Shown piece by piece: positions 1 through 8,660 of a stretch of DNA of 64,000 nucleotides. Every line of letters starts with the position of its first letter. Positions within the stretch are counted from its first letter, which is position 1. The position numbers and the translations under genes were made by a program. This DNA is from G963664935 sp963664935 (GTDB taxonomy: Bacteria; Pseudomonadota; Gammaproteobacteria; Methylococcales; G963664935): positions 930,001-994,000 of the forward strand of contig CAXXSE010000006.1 of assembly GCA_963664935.2 (NCBI GenBank), in the 5' to 3' direction. The notes beneath the pieces are model-generated. The model did not search any database, had not been told where the DNA came from, and was given only the letters and a program-made list of their open reading frames with translations.

Positions 1-2
1 TT

Positions 3-950
3 CGACAAATTATTTCAAAATGGAAAAATTTAACAACGATAAAAAATACAGATGGAGTATATAACGAAGTTATTAAAGTTGTGAAACATTCGCAATTACC
101 TCATAACCATTTTATTTATTCAATGTTGTTATCAATTTATGAAAATAAGAGGGAATTAAAAGGGTTATTTACTGAGGCGAATTTAATAGAAAATTTCGTT
201 GAGATCTTATTAAAGAAGCATTGTATTTATACTTCATGGCAAAAACCTCAATTTAAAACGCTACTTCACTTCTTAGGATTCCTAAGTAAAAACATGATTA
301 CTTGGCGAAAAAACCAAATAGATAAAAATGGGGTAATAAAGATTGCATTAGAATTTAATAAAAAGACGATGCACTCATATATAGTTGATGATTACATTAA
401 TCCTTTAATCAACAGTGGAATTATCAAAATTAATGATAATTTAATCGAATTCTCACAACTGTGTTTTCTTAATTATGCTATTTCATATTTTATGAAACAT
501 GACCAAGAATTAAAAGACTTTGTACTAAGTGAGGATAATTATCTTACGTTAAACAAAGCAGTTGAATATTTTGCTTCCGAGAATCCGTCTACTTATGAGC
601 TTCTTAATTTTATTAGGAAAAAAGTTGATGATTCAAAGCGCCATGTCGCTGAAATTATCAAAAAAGAACAAGATCTAAATATTTATAACCTTGATTTTGA
701 AAATATGGGGAATTTATCATTATTGGATATAGCGTCTGCATCTGATGAGTTCGAAAAAAAGATTAACGAGATTAAAGCAGATCGTGTTAGAAACGATGAA
801 ATGATGGATAATATTGATCCAATTGATGAGTGTGATGAATTTGGTGGCGTCTATCAAGATAAACATTTAAGTAGTAAAAAAATATTCATGAAAAACTTCA
901 GTTGGATTTATCTCTCTATTCTAGAATATTTAGAAGTACAGAATTACTGA
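3..950 (+). CDS. AT-rich large protein, 5'-truncated by window edge; possible STAND-type NTPase region
   Basis: The frame is open back to the first bases of the window, so the gene starts further left; the GTG at 81 is only the first internal start codon. The visible ~315 residues are mostly helical and rich in Lys, Ile and Asn. The stretch around SQLPHNHFIYSMLLSIYE resembles the segment after the nucleotide-binding domain in NACHT/STAND proteins, but no Walker motifs are inside the window, so the family is an inference. The base composition is far more AT-rich than the genes from 5 kb onward, which suggests acquisition by transfer. A run of seven A at 876-882 is the likely point where the frame breaks: past it, the other frame (next feature) continues in the same style. 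The natural protein probably runs on to 1528. Confidence 0.5.
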   Translation, partial: RQIISKWKNLTTIKNTDGVYNEVIKVVKHSQLPHNHFIYSMLLSIYENKRELKGLFTEANLIENFVEILLKKHCIYTSWQKPQFKTLLHFLGFLSKNMITWRKNQIDKNGVIKIALEFNKKTMHSYIVDDYINPLINSGIIKINDNLIEFSQLCFLNYAISYFMKHDQELKDFVLSEDNYLTLNKAVEYFASENPSTYELLNFIRKKVDDSKRHVAEIIKKEQDLNIYNLDFENMGNLSLLDIASASDEFEKKINEIKADRVRNDEMMDNIDPIDECDEFGGVYQDKHLSSKKIFMKNFSWIYLSILEYLEVQNY

Positions 951-1528
951 TGGAACCAGATGAAATACTGCGTATATTCGATGATATAGTCGAGGGTTAT
1001 TTGTTTTTAATTAAAGCATTAATTGCTAGATTGGATGAAAATATTATTATTCCAATTATGCTTCCAAAAATTGAAGAAGAATTAATTGGTGATCATATTG
1101 ACGATCAAAAGAAAGAAGAAATTATTAAATTGTTTAAGACATTTCTTTCAATTATCAGAGGGGCAATGCCTAATTATGTTCAAAAGTTGATGAGTGAAGA
1201 TTTGGGGACTAAGAAACCACGTTTTGAAAACATTGTTAAAAACAAATTAACTAAGACGGATGACGAGATAGTAATTTCATTATTGACATATCTTTTAATA
1301 GATTTATGGGAAGGAAGTACTAGACCTCATGTAAAAAATCTCATGAATAACGAAGGCAGTTTTTCTAAAACCACACTGTTTTTCAAAATAATTCAAATAT
1401 TGAGTAACGATTATAATTTAAGCGAAGGCGACCAAAAATACTTAAAAAAGTCGGCAACTAAATTAATTGTGAATAATAAAAATGGTTTGGCAGAAAGGTT
1501 ACAATTATTTGCAGATTCAATTCGCTAG
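902..1528 (+). CDS. Probable out-of-frame C-terminal continuation of the preceding gene
   Basis: This frame is open from 878 and could only start at a TTG (902), with no convincing ribosome binding site. It overlaps the preceding frame. Joining the two frames at the A7 run (876-882) gives the smooth junction SSKKNIHEKLQLDLSLYSR, so I read this as the distal part of the same gene displaced by a one-base indel. It encodes about 208 residues, helical and acidic/lysine-rich, with no motif I can name. Either a sequencing or assembly indel, a true pseudogene, or slippage at the A run would explain it. It shares the AT-rich composition of its partner and ends just before the degenerate region that follows. 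Confidence 0.5.
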   Translation: MDLSLYSRIFRSTELLMEPDEILRIFDDIVEGYLFLIKALIARLDENIIIPIMLPKIEEELIGDHIDDQKKEEIIKLFKTFLSIIRGAMPNYVQKLMSEDLGTKKPRFENIVKNKLTKTDDEIVISLLTYLLIDLWEGSTRPHVKNLMNNEGSFSKTTLFFKIIQILSNDYNLSEGDQKYLKKSATKLIVNNKNGLAERLQLFADSIR

Positions 1529-1613
1529 TACAACAGATTACTTATTCTAAGTGTTCACAACAGGGATATGCATTGTTAGGGTTCGTACAACTCAGGGCCA
1601 AACCTACCCATTG

Positions 1614-1798
1614 TCAATTTATACCTAAGCGTTCCAGTGTGTTTTTAGTGGGTACGCCATCTTTATTCCAGCCTCAGAGTTCATAATACTCCGGCAACAT
1701 TTTATCCAGATCATTGACTCTACCTTTAGCTGGCCCGGTTTTGGCGGCGTCTTTGAGCATGCGCTTAGGCAGGGTGTCAAAGAAAAGGGTCAAGTCTT
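1614..1798 (-). pseudogene. Relic of aldehyde:ferredoxin oxidoreductase C-terminus
   Basis: Translation of the minus strand gives LDKMLPEYYEL, then a TGA stop, then GWNKDGVPTKNTLERLGIN and a terminal stop. This matches the conserved end of tungsten-containing aldehyde:ferredoxin oxidoreductases, where the tail reads roughly 'YYELRGWDKDGxPTxExLxxLGL'. The in-frame TGA sits where the family usually has Arg (CGA to TGA is a single transition). Only about 60 codons remain, and the upstream side runs directly into the DnaA-like/RAYT fragment. It is a dead remnant, not a working enzyme. I saw no other AOR sequence in the window. Confidence 0.6.
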
Positions 1799-2161
1799 TG
1801 CTTTAATTAAACCCGCGATATCATTAATCGTATTCGCCCGCGTGATATCGATTTCAATTGCTCTTTGGCATCGCGTGACAATCCCCGACACACTTGCATA
1901 GTGTCCGAACCCAAAGTACAAAGCAATTTCATTGAGTGGGTAACCGGCGATTTTTCGCGCAATATAAATGGCGGCCATCCGACCCGGATTTCTATTTCCC
2001 CTTCCCCGCGATCCAGTTTGAAGTACTTCTTCTTCCGAGACAGATAATAGATCTGCGACCGTCATAACGATCAGCGATAGCGAAGGGCTAGCCGCTTCCC
2101 GTGCAAAATAACAGGGTCGGACCACGGTAACGCACAGATATATAGGGATAAAAACCTTCAA
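1790..2161 (-). pseudogene. C-terminal DnaA-like HTH fragment of a REP-associated tyrosine transposase (RAYT)
   Basis: The 123-residue frame carries a DnaA domain-4-like helix-turn-helix: RGNRNPGRMAAIYIARKIAG, then LNEIALYFGFGHYASVSGIV. This arrangement, preceded by REAASPSLSLIV and followed by a short helix, is the C-terminal DNA-binding extension of many RAYT transposases. The N-terminal Y1 HUH catalytic domain (HxH and Tyr) is absent, and I find no trace of it between 2162 and 2890. The annotated N-terminus (MKVFIPIYL) is probably not native. I read it as a truncated transposase remnant next to the AOR relic; a stand-alone HTH protein is the less likely alternative. Confidence 0.5.
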
Positions 2162-2894
2162 AAAGCGCTGTAATTGGGCTTAGAACGCCATTTTTGTGGT
2201 CAAAAAGGTAGCTTTAAAAGTACGGGTGGGAATATTACACCTAACGAATAAGGATTCGGTCATAGCGTCGGGCCAAGCTAAGTCATAATATAATGAAAAT
2301 GCCAGATTTAAGGATGAACTGAGATGGCCGGAGCCGACCGGCCAGAGTAATTGACGTTAGATTTTGAGAGCATCACCGTAGGAAGTAAAACATTCGTCAA
2401 CGGATTTAAGGAAAAACTTTAACCAAAACTATCAGGTCGAAATATAAGGGGAAATACGATCCTTACGAACTGACAGAGCAGGAGGACCCGCAATTCTCTT
2501 AACTTTCGTAGCGAGGGGCCATAAGGGTGCATGGTGGCAAGGCGCACGAAGATTTGGGTGTAGAAGCCTACTTCTTGCCGTACGCTGAGCATCCAAATCG
2601 AGTGCAACACAGGCAACGAGTGGCATTGTGGCGCCACAGTAGAAAGCTTGTGAGAAATGCGGGTTAGTTACAATACAAATTTTGAACCTGAATAAGGGTT
2701 TCTAAGCTCTAAAAACGCGCTTTATTTAGATCGAAACCTCCAATAGTCAAAAGGATAGCTTGGTCCGATCGAGTTTTCACCAGCACAATATTAATGATCA
2801 GATAGAACATTCTGTAGCGGTTGCGCCCGAGAAAAATATTCTACGTAGTGGTAAACTTTAAGTTGGTAAGAAATCCTGTAAACACAAGATTAAG
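2162..2894. other. Region without a supportable gene
   Basis: About 730 bases hold only short overlapping frames with no recognisable motif and no convincing start. The small minus-strand frames at 2419-2637 are rich in Arg, Leu and His and look like noise. The position, between transposase and AOR relics and the TIGR04255 gene, suggests eroded accessory DNA. Confidence 0.5.
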
Positions 2895-3623
2895 ATGGCG
2901 GAAGAGCACAACGAGGAATGTCCACTTTATCCTAACCAGCCTCTACTGGAAGTAGCAACTGAGGTGCGGTTTCTAGACGATCTAATGGTTGAGGTGTATC
3001 GGCCTCAATTTCAATCAAAAATTAGAAATGAATATCCGCGGTGTCAAATACGTAAGAGCACAAGTTCAACGTTACCGCAGTATCGGTTTAAAAAAAATGA
3101 TGATTGCGCTGGAGTTCAATGGGCGATTAACAGCTTTAGTTACCAATCTCGAAAATACCCAGGAGCGAGCCATTTTATTAACGAAGCAATGCGTTTGTTT
3201 GAGCTTACGGAAAAACTGCTAGAGCAAATTCGAGTTACGCGAATTGGGTGGCGATATATAAATGCTATTCCATTTATCTGAGAAGACAATACGATTCCTT
3301 TGGCACGATACTTTACAGAAAAATCAATATTTGGAACAGGCCTACAAGGTGATTACGATACACTGTCGCTGTATGCGTCGACCCCAATAAACGACCTACA
3401 TCTCCACATAAAGATAGACTCCGTTATCCCTGTGAATCGCCCAAAGGACGAAGCTATTATCGTAGATATTGATACATATCGCGTTGAAGACGGAACAAAG
3501 CCTCTTTCGATTAATTTAATACGAAAATTTATTCAAGATATGCATGAACAAGCCCGATCTGTTTTCGAGTCTCTTATAACAGAAGAATATCGTAATTTTC
3601 TTAAAGGGGATGACAATGGATAA
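2895..3623 (+). pseudogene. TIGR04255-family protein interrupted by one in-frame stop
   Basis: Two frames, 2895-3281 and 3300-3623, lie in the same register and are separated only by a TGA at 3279-3281. Read through, they give one protein of about 242 residues with the TIGR04255 pattern: an N-terminal 'YPNQPLLEVATEVRF', a central 'RIGWRYINAIPF', and a C-terminal 'VDIDTY...MHEQARSVFESLI'. The function of the family is not established; members are scattered among bacteria in accessory regions. The gene overlaps the next by 14 bases, so the three genes 2895-4324 look like one transcriptional unit. The stop may be a real nonsense mutation or a base error. Internal restart at the TTG at 3300 is possible but would lose half of the protein. 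Confidence 0.6.
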
Positions 3624-4023
3624 TACTTATGCAACTAACCCCCACAAGCCATTTGGTCAGAGTTTCTGGATTAGTGATTATCAGATTCCAAATCTAAAAC
3701 ACGTAGAAACGGCACATGACATAATTAGCCACAAAGATCCTAAGCTCCAAATCAGTAGTGACTACGCATTGTGGCGAGTATTTATTGATAACAGTCGGCC
3801 TGTTTCAATAAAGGTGTATGAAGAAGAAAGCATGTGGTTTGCCGAGCAACAATGGCTTAACATTATGGGTACGGGCAAGACTAAACAAGCGGCAATTAAA
3901 GATGCTGAGCAACATATTGAATATTTTTATGAATATTATTCAACAATCTCACTGGATCGGCTCACCAGCCATGCACTGGAGCTTAAAAATAGATTCGAAC
4001 GTATTTCTTTAACACAACAGTAA
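3610..4023 (+). CDS. Possible HicB-like antitoxin partner, 137 aa
   Basis: The ATG is inside the end of the TIGR04255 gene, indicating translational coupling, and only seven bases separate its stop from the HicA-like gene. The protein is about 137 residues. The central part (SIKVYEEESMWFAEQQWLNI, then GTGKTKQAAIKDAEQHIEYF) has the beta-strand followed by 'G.GxTxxEA' helix seen in HicB-like antitoxins, with an extended helical tail ending in LKNRFERI. I assign an antitoxin role from this resemblance and from its position directly upstream of a HicA-like toxin; no DNA-binding motif is obvious. It may instead be a partner of the TIGR04255 protein. Confidence 0.45.
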   Translation: MTMDNTYATNPHKPFGQSFWISDYQIPNLKHVETAHDIISHKDPKLQISSDYALWRVFIDNSRPVSIKVYEEESMWFAEQQWLNIMGTGKTKQAAIKDAEQHIEYFYEYYSTISLDRLTSHALELKNRFERISLTQQ

Positions 4024-4030
4024 TCTAGGT

Positions 4031-4324
4031 ATGCCGCTGGCACGGAGAAAAATTGAAGCGGCTTTAAAGAAAAAGGAATTTGAAGAAGATAGGTCTGGAT
4101 ATCATCGATATTTCCACCAGGAGTTTAAGGGGAAACGGACCGGGGCTTATGCGATTATATCGCACGGTAGTTCATACAAGGAGTATAGCGATTCCCTTGT
4201 GACGGCCATGAAAAAGCCACTCTATCTTGATACAAAACAGGAGGTTGTTGATCTTGTCAATTGCCCTATGACACGTGAAGACTTTATAGGGATTTTACGG
4301 GGAAAAGGATTGATTGATGATTGA
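4031..4324 (+). CDS. HicA-like toxin (dsRNA-binding fold), 97 aa
   Basis: The protein begins MPLARRKIEAALKKKEF and contains TGAYAIISHGSSYKEYSD. This is the pattern of HicA-like small toxins: an N-terminal helix ending at the 'KKGF' turn, then a strand and 'SHG' with the catalytic-type His. The tail (LVNCPMTREDFIGILRGKGL) matches a longer HicA-like subfamily that has a 'CPxxxEDF' extension. HicA toxins bind and cleave mRNA in the cytoplasm and are held inactive by HicB. Here the candidate antitoxin is the upstream gene, seven bases away. The gene is intact with an ATG start. Confidence 0.55.
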   Translation: MPLARRKIEAALKKKEFEEDRSGYHRYFHQEFKGKRTGAYAIISHGSSYKEYSDSLVTAMKKPLYLDTKQEVVDLVNCPMTREDFIGILRGKGLIDD

Positions 4325-4338
4325 TTTTTTCAAGACCT

Positions 4339-4704
4339 TTACCGCAATAGCTGGATATTACAATCGAAAGACACTTCCTTCCAGATTGTGTCTGCCGTTA
4401 ATACTGGAAGTTTTTTATCAATCCCTAAGGCAATACAGGCTCTATCACCTAATGACAAGCCGATATCCTTGCTAATTTGGCGCAGTTGGCCCACTAGAAA
4501 GCATTTCAATTCCAAATTATCCATCGCGATCTGGATAACGCCACTAGGCATTTTTTTATCAACCAGTTTACCTACAACTTCCGCATAATTCACGCTGGAT
4601 ATAACGCCGTTGCCCGATGCCAATACGGCTTCAACCCGTTGATAACCCGATTCCTCAAATAAATAGGCAAGTATCGTCGAAGCATCCAAGACCACTTCAC
4701 TCAT
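4339..4704 (-). CDS. vapC: PIN-domain toxin VapC
   Basis: This 121-residue PIN-domain ribonuclease has the expected acidic residues: Asp in VVLDASTILAYL (about residue 7), Glu in NYAEVVGKL (about 42), Asp in LSLGDRACIALG (about 87) and Asp in LPVLTADTIW (about 104). VapC toxins cleave tRNA or rRNA and are neutralised by their cognate antitoxin. The start overlaps the end of the AbrB-type antitoxin gene by eight bases, the usual operon layout. It is convergent with the HicA-like gene 15 bases away. Length is normal for the family and I see no damage. Confidence 0.85.
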   Translation of the reverse strand: MSEVVLDASTILAYLFEESGYQRVEAVLASGNGVISSVNYAEVVGKLVDKKMPSGVIQIAMDNLELKCFLVGQLRQISKDIGLSLGDRACIALGIDKKLPVLTADTIWKEVSFDCNIQLLR

Positions 4705-4951
4705 GAATAGCCGCTTCGCGACATTGTTTGATTAGCTCATCCACTACTGAACCCTCATTCTTCGTATAATTTTTGACCAGCTCACGGGAAACCGTTAAGC
4801 GCTGCTTTCTCGTTGCGATCCGGAGTTCCTTAGAATCTTCTAGCCAATCAAGTAGCACTTGGTCTCCTATCTTGATACCCATTTTTTTTCTAATATCCAC
4901 GGGAATAACTACTCTGCCTCCCACTGAAACCTGTACTAAAATTGATGCCAT
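4697..4951 (-). CDS. vapB: AbrB/MazE-type antitoxin VapB
   Basis: This 84-residue protein has an N-terminal SpoVT/AbrB swapped-hairpin DNA-binding domain (VSVGGRVVIPVDIRKKMGIK, followed by GDQVLLDW). The C-terminal half carries the helical segment that usually occludes the toxin active site. It is first in the operon, ahead of vapC with an eight-base overlap. The protein should autorepress the operon from a site upstream of 4951, but I did not identify a clear palindrome there. Confidence 0.85.
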   Translation of the reverse strand: MASILVQVSVGGRVVIPVDIRKKMGIKIGDQVLLDWLEDSKELRIATRKQRLTVSRELVKNYTKNEGSVVDELIKQCREAAIHE

Positions 4952-5232
4952 TATTAAGCCTGAATACCATAAATTCTTAATACGGCACTATCGCATAAAA
5001 GTGACTATTACTATTTATATGACATTTTCACTTGCAACGCGGAAAGGTCCACTTCTGATCGGTACAAGGCAATGACAATAGAGACGCAAGAAAATTTTCT
5101 CCGACGTTTCTTCCACATCCACATTCAGATCAGAAAGTATGGAAACCATTTACGATTCAAAGTAGCATGCATAGGTTTCTCATGGCTCCAGCTTTCATAA
5201 ACCGTCAACTGTGAACGCTTACCGTTAGTGTA
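4952..5232. other. Intergenic stretch between vapB and tldD
   Basis: It contains the divergent promoters that vapBC and tldD need. On the minus strand a short frame reads QLTVYESWSHEKPMHATLNRK and ends at an early stop. It could be a coding remnant but cannot be assigned. Confidence 0.3.
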
Positions 5233-6663
5233 ATGCTCCATCAAACAGCTAAAAACTTTAAAAGCATCGCGCCGGCGGTTGATTTCTGGTCGTTGAGATT
5301 ATCCGATACGCGGCTCGAACGCATCAGCGTCCGGCAGGGGATTGTCGAACCGATTAAATCCCGTCGAAGTATAGGCGCGTTGATTACTCTTGTTGAAGGG
5401 CAGGGGATGGGATATGCCGCCACCTCGGATTTGACTTCATCAGGTTTAAAAAGGGCGTTTGATCAAGCGCTTATTTGGGCGCGAACCAGCGCCCGGTTTC
5501 ATATTATGGAACCTTGCCACCATCCACGGCCAAAAAAATCTGGCGTTTATGTCTCGAAAGTTGAAAAATCCTGGGGTTCAGTTTCGCTTTCCCGGAAAAT
5601 CGATGGCTTAAAAGCCATAAATCGAAAATTAAAGTTGCACGATCACATTGTCGATTATTGGGCGTTATTAGAAAATTCGGAGTCGGAAGTGATCCAGCTT
5701 TGTCCGGAAGCGGAAATTAGCCAATCTTTCAGCTCACTTACACCGATGTTGGCGGCTGTAGCGCACAACAAGGGAGAAACCCAGAGCCGAAGTTATGGGC
5801 TTGAATATGTGGCTCAAGCCGGTCAGGAACAGCTTGATCATATTCTCTTTGAAGCTAATGCACAGCGTGTGGCGGAGGAATCTTTACAACTTTTGGATGC
5901 GCCCAACTGTCCCACGGGCCAATTTGATGTCTTGCTCCTACCGAGTCAAATGGTATTGCAGATCCATGAAAGTATTGGTCATCCTTTGGAATTGGATCGA
6001 ATTTTGGGCGACGAGCGCAATTATGCCGGAACCAGCTTTGTGACTCTGGATATGTTCGGCAGCTATAAATACGGTTCACCGTTACTGAATGTAACCTTCG
6101 ATCCGACTATGAAAAACCAGATTGCCAGTTATGAATTTGACGATGAAGGGACGGAAGCCGAACACCAATATTTGATCAAAAACGGTGTATTGGTGCGGCC
6201 ATTGGGGAGCCAATCGTCCCAAAATCGTGCTCATATTTCCGGTGTCGCCAATAGCCGAAGCTCGGACTGGAATCGCGCGCCTATCGACCGAATGGCTAAC
6301 ATTAATCTGGCGCCGGGAAACAGCTCTCTCGATGAAATGATTGGCGGTATAGAGTATGGAATACTCATGGACACTAATCGGTCGTGGTCAATCGATGATA
6401 GTCGAAACAAATTTCAGTTTGGTTGCGAGTTGGGAAAAGTTATAAAAAATGGTGAAGTTAAGGGTTTGCTAAAGAATCCAAATTACCGGGGAATTTCAGC
6501 GAAATTTTGGCGAAATCTAAAAAAAGTTGGGGATCGGTCAACCTTCGAGGTGATGGGCGTTGCTACCTGCGGAAAAGGCGAACCTAATCAAGCGATTCAG
6601 GTGGGGCATGCATCGCCGGCTTGTGTGTTCGAAGATGTTACGGTGTTTGGCGGAAACACATGA
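5233..6663 (+). CDS. tldD: TldD-family metalloprotease subunit
   Basis: This is a 476-residue TldD/PmbA-family protein, the catalytic half of the TldD/TldE heterodimer that degrades unfolded peptides in the cytoplasm and matures some modified peptides. The zinc site HESIGH (HExxxH) lies about residue 242, followed by the LELDRILGDERN segment. The C-terminus has CGKGEPNQAIQVGHASPAC with the conserved Cys and the GHASP strand. The stop codon overlaps the next gene's ATG (ATGA), so the two subunits are co-translated. The weak RBS before 5233 leaves the exact start uncertain. Length is normal. Confidence 0.88.
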   Translation: MLHQTAKNFKSIAPAVDFWSLRLSDTRLERISVRQGIVEPIKSRRSIGALITLVEGQGMGYAATSDLTSSGLKRAFDQALIWARTSARFHIMEPCHHPRPKKSGVYVSKVEKSWGSVSLSRKIDGLKAINRKLKLHDHIVDYWALLENSESEVIQLCPEAEISQSFSSLTPMLAAVAHNKGETQSRSYGLEYVAQAGQEQLDHILFEANAQRVAEESLQLLDAPNCPTGQFDVLLLPSQMVLQIHESIGHPLELDRILGDERNYAGTSFVTLDMFGSYKYGSPLLNVTFDPTMKNQIASYEFDDEGTEAEHQYLIKNGVLVRPLGSQSSQNRAHISGVANSRSSDWNRAPIDRMANINLAPGNSSLDEMIGGIEYGILMDTNRSWSIDDSRNKFQFGCELGKVIKNGEVKGLLKNPNYRGISAKFWRNLKKVGDRSTFEVMGVATCGKGEPNQAIQVGHASPACVFEDVTVFGGNT

Positions 6664-7982
6664 CCATCCGGGACGATTTTTTTCAAGTGGTCGAAGCATT
6701 GTGTTCGCGATTGGTTTCGAGTGAATTCCTGGCGTGTTGGTTTTGTGGAGAAGATTCAAATTTCGTCCGATTCAACCGAAATCGCATCCGGCAGTCCGGA
6801 CATGTTCGTCAATTGGAAATGACGCTTAACCTGATCGATGGAAAGCGGCATGCCTCCATGGAATCCACCTTGACTGGCAATTTGGGTCATGACATTCGGC
6901 ATTTGGAAACTAGTCTTCAGCACTTGCGAAAGCGTATAGGCGCATTGGAACCCGATCCTTATCTCAATTTTAATTCCGATCCCGAAGATAGCGAGACCAT
7001 TAACGGTGATCCTGTGCGGAGTAGTTTCGAAGTGATCGCCAGTATAATTACTGCCGCCGACGGCATGGATCTGGTGGGCTTTTACGCCGATGGCACATTA
7101 TTCCGGGGATTTGCCAATTCGCTGGGGCAACACAACTGGTACAGCAAAGCAAATTTTAATTTTGACTGGAGTTGTTATCTGGAAGGGGACAAAGCGGTGA
7201 AGTCGCGGTATGCCGGTTTCCAATGGAATCTCGATATCCTGCACCAAAAATTGGCAAAGATGCGTGTTGATTTAATGCAACTCGCCAAACCAGCCCAAAA
7301 ACTTTCTCCAGGCCAATACCGAGTGTTCCTGGCGCCCAGTGCTGTCGCCGAGATTATTGGGCTGTTGTCTTGGAATGGTTTTGGACTTAAAAACCATAAA
7401 ACCAAGCAAAGTCCATTGATCAAGCTTAGCCAGAATACTGTGCGATTGGATCCCCGAATCCATATTAAGGAGGACAACGTTAAGGGAATTGCACCCAACT
7501 TTTCGCATTACGGATTTATTAAACCGGACAGCGTGACTTTAATCGATAAAGGTCAATATGCTGGAAGTCTTGTAAACGCCCGTAGCGCCAAAGAATTCGA
7601 GGAGGTCCCGAATGCGGACCGCGAAAGTCCTCAATCGCTCGTTATGGAGTCCGCAACTCTCCAAACGAAAGATATTCTCCGAGCACTCGATACCGGGATC
7701 TATATCAATAACCTTTGGTATTCCAATTATTCCGATAAAAATGACTGCCGCATTACAGGAATGACCCGTTTTGCCTGTTTTTGGGTGGAAAACGCTCAAA
7801 TCCAAGCCCCTATCGAGGTCATGCGTTTTGACGAATCACTGTATCGAATGCTGGGTGAAAATTTATTGGAACTGACCCGGGAGCAGGAACTAATTTTTGA
7901 TACCGATACTTATGAACGGCGGTCGGTTAGCGGTATGACCTTGCCGGGTCTATTGATCAAAGATTTCACACTGACATTGTAG
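6660..7982 (+). CDS. tldE: TldE/PmbA-family subunit
   Basis: The ATG at 6660 overlaps the tldD stop and gives a 440-residue protein; the longer frame from 6621 overlaps tldD too deeply to be real. It belongs to the same fold family as TldD but lacks HExxxH, as expected for the non-catalytic TldE partner. Recognisable segments are the N-terminal 'SNFVRFNRNRIRQSG' strand, 'GFYADGTLFRGFANSLGQ' in the middle, and 'GTGIYINNLWYSNYS'-type sequence near the C-terminus (here DTGIYINNLWYSNYSDKND). It forms the heterodimer with the upstream gene. This TldD/TldE pair differs from the separated tldD and pmbA genes of E. coli in being a tight operon. Confidence 0.82.
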   Translation: MTIRDDFFQVVEALCSRLVSSEFLACWFCGEDSNFVRFNRNRIRQSGHVRQLEMTLNLIDGKRHASMESTLTGNLGHDIRHLETSLQHLRKRIGALEPDPYLNFNSDPEDSETINGDPVRSSFEVIASIITAADGMDLVGFYADGTLFRGFANSLGQHNWYSKANFNFDWSCYLEGDKAVKSRYAGFQWNLDILHQKLAKMRVDLMQLAKPAQKLSPGQYRVFLAPSAVAEIIGLLSWNGFGLKNHKTKQSPLIKLSQNTVRLDPRIHIKEDNVKGIAPNFSHYGFIKPDSVTLIDKGQYAGSLVNARSAKEFEEVPNADRESPQSLVMESATLQTKDILRALDTGIYINNLWYSNYSDKNDCRITGMTRFACFWVENAQIQAPIEVMRFDESLYRMLGENLLELTREQELIFDTDTYERRSVSGMTLPGLLIKDFTLTL

Positions 7983-8029
7983 TACCATAAAGGGCGCAAG
8001 TTGATCACGGTCTATCGGGGGAGGATGCA

Positions 8030-8200
8030 TTGTTTAGCTATTACGGGAAAAAACTACTGGCGATTTGTGGTCGTTTTCTATGTTGGATGGGATTTCACGA
8101 TTTTCGGGTTATTGATGTAACCTTCGGATTCACGCCTGGGGAACAAGTCGAAAAGGTTGAATGTAAGCGTTGTGGCTGGAGAATTACAAGACAGGGCTGA
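8030..8200 (+). CDS. Small CxxC zinc-ribbon-like protein, 56 aa
   Basis: This short frame is preceded by a strong GGGGGAGG at 8016-8023, six bases before the TTG start. The product starts MFSYYGKKLLAICGRFLCWM. It has GFHDFRV and, near the end, VECKRCGWRITRQG, a CxxC knuckle. A similar 'GFH...CKRCG' layout occurs in the small protein at 21203-21388, which resembles DUF1660-type small zinc proteins. An ATG five bases upstream opens a different, shorter frame. The function is unknown. I rate it more likely real than not because of the Cys pairs and the RBS. Confidence 0.45.
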   Translation: MFSYYGKKLLAICGRFLCWMGFHDFRVIDVTFGFTPGEQVEKVECKRCGWRITRQG

Positions 8201-8279
8201 AGCCGGATTCGAGATTGCGTCCAAAGTTAGGCGTTGCAGCGGGAAGCGTCTGATCGCTTCCCGTTCTCTTCCCAATAAA

Positions 8280-8660
8280 TTATTGCTCAGCTATCTTAAG
8301 CAACCAACCGCCTTTCATAGCGCATTTCGATTTACTTTTAGCCTTGATCGTGATTTTGGCGTATCCGTCCTTGATGCTTTCCGGTAAACGGCCAGTCACC
8401 ACAAGTTTAAATTTTTCCTGACCAATATCGACATCGACTTTCTCACCTTTGACACTTACTTCAATGGATTTGCGGCTTGTATCTCTTGATAAGCTGAACG
8501 AGAATTCCGATCCTGGGGCTACAACCGAACTTTTAGGTGGTGATTGCTTGGAAACTTTCGGTTGTTTACAGCTTTTTCGTGAGCTACCACCACCGCCATA
8601 CGCAAACGCATTCGTAGAAAAAACTGCAACTAGGAGAAAAACGAAGATTTTTTGCATCAT
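8280..8660 (-). CDS. Secreted small protein, unknown function
   Basis: I choose the ATG at 8660, preceded by GGTGG, over the longer frame to 8714. The product of about 126 residues starts with a clear signal peptide (MMQKIFVFLLVAVFSTNAFA), then a Gly-rich segment (YGGGGSSRKSC) and a beta-rich domain with alternating Lys/Ser. The C-terminus KSKCAMKGGWLLKIAEQ holds a third Cys. It should be periplasmic. I do not recognise the family. It is convergent with the small zinc-ribbon gene. Confidence 0.6.
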   Translation of the reverse strand: MMQKIFVFLLVAVFSTNAFAYGGGGSSRKSCKQPKVSKQSPPKSSVVAPGSEFSFSLSRDTSRKSIEVSVKGEKVDVDIGQEKFKLVVTGRLPESIKDGYAKITIKAKSKSKCAMKGGWLLKIAEQ

